Of a DNA stretch of 64,000 nt, positions 59,506-64,000 are shown piece by piece. Under the pieces are notes generated by a model that did not search any database, was not told where the DNA came from, and worked only from the letters and a program-made list of their open reading frames with translations. The stretch's first letter is position 1. Every line of letters begins with the position of its first letter. Source of the DNA: Phallusia mammillata (lineage: Eukaryota; Chordata; Ascidiacea; Phlebobranchia; Ascidiidae); the NCBI GenBank assembly GCA_003260075.1, contig QLIY01000013.1, positions 1 to 64,000 on the forward strand, given 5' to 3'. A program made the translations under genes and the position numbers.

Positions 59506-62500
59506 CGTTTACGAAAATATTTGAAGCGCTTGTTTTGACCGTCTACTGTTGAAAATCAGTGAAGCGATTCTGGTGCCTTGACGTCGATAATAATACGTGT
59601 ATGACGGGCTGTCAGCAACGTAATCCATCAGTTACGATCACAAACTGACAATTCATTGTGCACGAGCTACAGTGTTCAGAAAAATAAATAAAACCCCTAA
59701 CCTTTAATAAGTAAAATAAATATCAATAAGATTACCAGAATAAAACCTTATCTTTACGTTTTACTTTGAATTTCGTACTTGTGTTTGCACCACAAAACAT
59801 CTGTTACAGAGAGAAACACACTGCAGCGAACTAGAGCTAATGCATGTTTAATGCTTCTGTGCTATTTGCAATGAGTACTTGTTTTCTCACGTGCTTGTCA
59901 GGCTTTTCAACAAATTACTGTCCTTTTCCATTGACTTCATTTAGCTCACTTCCAGTGACACCTCACAATACAAACTGTTCTGGGCTGCCAATACAGGAAA
60001 CGGTAAAAGCGGGAAAAAGTTTCAATCATAACCACACCTATCCGTTGCGCGCTTGTTTTAGTGTTAACATCGGGGGGGGGGGTAACGGTAAAAGCGGGGA
60101 AAAGTTCCCATCATAACCACACCTATCCGTTGCGCGCTTGTTTTAGTGTTAACATCGCATTGTAGTTCCTAACGTGCGACCATCTCAATTTCAACAAGCA
60201 CAAGTCAGTTATAACAACAAAACAATGTCAAACGTCACCCAATCGCCGATACTCCAATGATTTGCCAAGTTGGTCATTCAATGAGCACAGCGAACCGCTT
60301 GGCCAAACAAAACATTGGCCAAGTTTGTTGTCAGTCAACCTTCTAAATCTGATTATCCCTGCCACAGAGCAAATAAGATAACTCGACAACTTTTCTCAAT
60401 GACGACAAGTTCGGCGAAAGTGCCAGCGGTGTGGCACGATTGGACAGTGGGGGAAAAAATCGAAGATGACAATAATAGCTTAACGCAACCTTTAGCATAC
60501 ACCAAAACAAACTAACAAAATTGCGCGCTTTTGGTTAATGTTTAACTGGGTCCAGCTACAAACAAAACTCGTTCTTTATATTTCGTGTTTAGCAATGTTG
60601 ACTTTTGCCATGCAACTAACCGAAAAGGCAATAAAGCCACACAGATCAATGATGCTACAACAAACAATCGGGTCTTAGACTTGTTTCAAGCCCACAACTC
60701 AGCAAAGAGGCCAATCTTTTAATGACACGAGCAAATAAATGATTGTAGAACTGGCTCGTTTGCTCTTAACCATACAACTGTTCTGTAACACGGCCGCAAT
60801 GAATAAGATTATAAACAGTGGGCCACTCCTTTGAGCAAAGCTTTACAGTGAAACCTAATCACTGGTTAATGCTTATACGTGAACAGGCAAAAGAGAAAAC
60901 GCGAGATTGAGTTGCGAATCAAACCTTTATTGATTTTGCTGTTGTTTTTCACAAGCTCTCTGTGTACACAGCACTCACTGCGCCTTTGTGACAAAAAGCA
61001 CTTAAAACAGGCCTAGAAGAAAAGGTCGAGCTCTAGCAAAAAGGCAATTCAACTCACTACAACACTGATGCCTTAATGCGGAAAATGTCTGACACGCAAA
61101 AACCTCATTGTGTTGACAGAAAAGCGATGGACATTTGCAGTTAATCATCCCTAGAAAACAGCATGTGCCATATGTCACATCACATAGCTCCATTGAATGG
61201 GGTTCCTCTCCCTGCCCTGCAAGTCTGCTTTTTCCCACGGACAATCGATTGCGACATGATCTATACACTGCAGCTACGAGCTACGCAACATTGTGGTTTT
61301 AAATGTCGTTGCCAATCCTAATTAGGCGACGTAGTTTGATACATTTCTTTCCAATTTCGAAGGGTTCAAAGATCACTACGTTTCTAGTAAACAAACAGTA
61401 TTTTAACTTACACTGTAGTATTCTTGGCCAATTTTTACGCAGCGTCACTATAGAAACAAACTAAACAAGTCTAAATACTAACTGTATATTTATAAACCAA
61501 AAAAGTGCTAAATATATCCTCTATCACATGGCGTAATCCTATATAGAGCACGCAAAATACTGTGAAAACGACGCAATACGCATTTTGGATGCCGCGTGAG
61601 TTATATCAGTGGCGTCCCCCAACTCTCTGACGCAATCACGTTCGTCATCAAGTATCTTCCGCTGCGTGACCGAATTGGACACGTACGGAAATAAGCAGTT
61701 GCCAACACAGATTGGCGGCCCTGACTCACTGAGAAAGCAACTGCCCAGAAGGTAAGTCATAAGACATGTACAAACATACCAAATTATCAGGAACTGGGCT
61801 CTATTCGGGAAAATTTGAATGGTCATAAATATCACAACGTTATTTTATGCTGATTCATACTGATATATACAATTTCAGTTTAAAGCCGAATTCCTTAACA
61901 CTGAATGGTCTGAAACTTAGAACTGTTTATTTTACGAATACCAAGCCCTTGAACTAAGATTCTACTTGCATTCTCTGCCTTGCCGTTTTCGTCTAATGAC
62001 ATACCTGTTTTGTTTTCTTATCAAGCAGCACGACTGCTCGCTCAGGTACTTTTTCCAAACTTGCAACACTAGCTTTTTTGACCACTAATTGCGGCCTTCA
62101 CATCCAAATCTATGCTTGAAATCTCAAATGAGCACACTCACTTACAATAGGGTCAACATGAAAACCAGGTCTCCATAACCGCTTCCCGCTGGGGGCTACA
62201 TCTATGCTCAAGCATTTGCCCCCGGGGCGCAGTTAGCCATTTTCTGTAGCCATTGTGTTGACATGCCGTGACCCAGTTATCGAGTACTAACAATGGCATG
62301 CAACTACTATTTGGCAATTGACTGCACAATAGACACAATAGAGAATTTGAACACCCAATCGAGAGGCACTGCAGCCATTTTGACGAAACAATGGCAGACT
62401 CTCGCCGAAGGCTACAGCGAAAAAGGCAATGCAAATGGAAAACAACAAGATTGTTATGTTGTTGTTTGTGTGCAAAGGAAGTGCGAAAAATATTTACAAA

Positions 62501-63464
62501 AACAAAATATGTACACGTATATACCGCGCACCTACTTTTTGTCTAAATATTTTCGAAAATATGCTAATCGGATTTAATAAAAACCTCAATAGGTTTGAAC
62601 CCATTTGCCATCTGGAACAGAAAATCTGATGAGTCAGCACGTTTCCGTCATACGAAACATAGCACAGTATATGAAACAAACACACGTTTCGTACACGCTT
62701 GTGTGATGTAGCCTATAACATTAAGCTACATAGTATGATTAAAGACATGTATTTTGGATCATATCCTCATCAAGCCTTTTTCACAGGATATATTGCTGGA
62801 TAATTTCCGCAAATAAAGCCATCAGAGAATTTAGAACAATTGTAGCAGATATTTTTGACGTTTCTTGAAGTTAAAAAATGCACAAATCCATTTACATCGG
62901 CTAGAACAACAAACCTAAGCCCACAAGATCTTGTCAAACCAGTAAGAAGTTACACCGTAGGTTTTGACATATTGTACCGTTTGTCGTATTCACATCGCTC
63001 ACATCCGGGTCACTTCGAAACATAAACACAAGTCATGGAAATAGCCTGGATAGCGTGCAGTGATACCGAGCCAGATACTTCCGACAAACTAAGTGCGCCA
63101 ATGGACATACGTGCACAGGCAAACGGAAATGCGTCCATAAATGTCCTGTTATTGGTAAACAACCTGTGTATTCCTCTCAAGACTTTTACAACTGAAAAAT
63201 ACAAATAACATAGAAATTGATGCCTTCAAACACTACAGTTGGTTTGCATAGATGATTTCAATTTTTGGGATTGTTTGGTATGACATTTCTGCGTATCTGT
63301 AAGTCCTACTGTATCACTGATGTCAACTGTAGGTTTTATAAAACTCCCAATGCCAGGTGTATATCAAGCAACGTACAAAGAACAACATACATAAAAGTTC
63401 TCTTTCACTTACAAAACATTTTTAGGGACAGTGTGTAATTTTAATCAGAAAGAACTTTTAAGTA
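59496..63464. other. Region upstream of TET
   Basis: It probably contains the TET promoter. It holds one duplication split by 11 G (59998-60071 and 60083-60157). No TATA box, CpG-dense island or gene can be supported by eye, and the open stretches are short. Confidence 0.45.
59998..60157. repeat. Direct duplication split by 11 G
   Basis: The copies 59998-60071 and 60083-60157 are almost identical around G at 60072-60082. Confidence 0.85.
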
Positions 63465-63999
63465 GTGATGTACCGAATCGGCGAAATTTCGATTCGGCCG
63501 AAACCGAATATTCGGTGGTTTTGCCGAATAAATTCGGCCGAATCAACCGAATCATTTATGACGTCACGCGAAGTCGAACGCTGCGCATTTGACATGAAAA
63601 CATAAGTTTTTCCACCAGGCAATTAGTGTAGAATGGTTGTGTTTCGTCCTAATTTTAGTTCTGTGGGGTTTAACATTGCCTCAAGCATGATTTCCAACCA
63701 GACAATGAATTACTGATTTTTGCCTGCAGTGGCAAAAACGTTACTGTGTTAAAAATATAGTAATTGAGGCAATTTTCGTTGGTAATGCGCAGAAAAAACA
63801 CGTTTAACGCTTTAAATGTGGGTTTGTAAAAGAAATCTTTGGAAAAGTGGCCGATTCGGCCGAATAAATTCGGCAAACCGAATATTCGNATTCGGTTTCG
63901 GCCGAATCGCAACAAATTATTCGGCCGAAACCGAATCTTTGGAAAAGTGGCCGATTCGGCCGAATAAATTCGGCAAACCGAATATTCGGTACATCTCTA
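63465..63999. mobile_element. hAT-like element with GATGTACCGAAT ends
   Basis: It begins TAGTGATGTACCGAAT and ends CGGTACATCTCTA at the window edge, so the right duplication cannot be read. The body is GGCCGAAACCGAATATTCGG palindromic repeats. The block 63837-63888 recurs at 63946-63997, with the only N of the window at 63889. It is related in style to 12001-12318. Confidence 0.65.
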
Positions 64000-64000
64000 C

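Noticed and set aside
61539..61835. 98-codon minus-strand ORF upstream of TET
   Set aside because: No motif, no splice context and no start-codon support. Likely chance.

Overview
This is a eukaryotic, intron-rich, AT-rich window. It carries most or all of three protein-coding genes plus many small DNA transposons. My best guess is an invertebrate deuterostome, possibly an ascidian tunicate. The guess rests on moderate intron sizes, one large TET gene with a fused CXXC domain, tRNA-related SINEs and very high apparent heterozygosity. The species call is inference.

Layout. (1) Bases 840-6847, plus strand: the last ten exons of a Munc13-4/BAIAP3-type gene (MUN/MHD2 region, then a calcium-binding C2 domain). 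Its 5' part lies outside the window. (2) Bases 8651-27661, minus strand: a complete 24-exon DNA2 helicase/nuclease gene, convergent with the first gene. I traced it exon by exon with consistent reading phase, about 1,312 residues. (3) Bases 30098-59495, minus strand: a 19-exon TET 5-methylcytosine dioxygenase gene of about 2,360 residues. It has an N-terminal CXXC zinc finger, a long Pro/Gln/Ser-rich middle, a Cys-rich domain, a split double-stranded beta-helix and a poly-Q tail. DNA2 and TET lie head to tail with about 2.4 kb between them. The 4.5 kb upstream of TET shows no gene I can support.

Mobile DNA. I see at least seven hAT-like elements with perfect 8-bp target duplications, four pogo/Tigger-like MITEs with TA ends (one split by a hAT insertion), two tRNA-related SINE pieces, and a minisatellite of about 60 copies in the DNA2 intron that splits the Walker A coding sequence.

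The strongest unexplained signal is a set of pure G runs. Fourteen runs of 10-12 G sit between two near-identical direct copies of the same 60-190 bp, and six or seven longer runs (52-91 G) replace repeat or coding sequence. One splits a phase-incompatible duplicate exon, one breaks the TET frame by one base, and one stands in for the missing part of a transposon whose target duplication is intact. I read these as assembly gap filler between unmerged allelic contig ends, not biology. Apparent poly-proline and poly-glycine ORFs at these sites should be ignored. I found no convincing new biological system.

Exon coordinates come from reading splice sites and phase by eye. Protein identities come from motif recognition, not from a database search.
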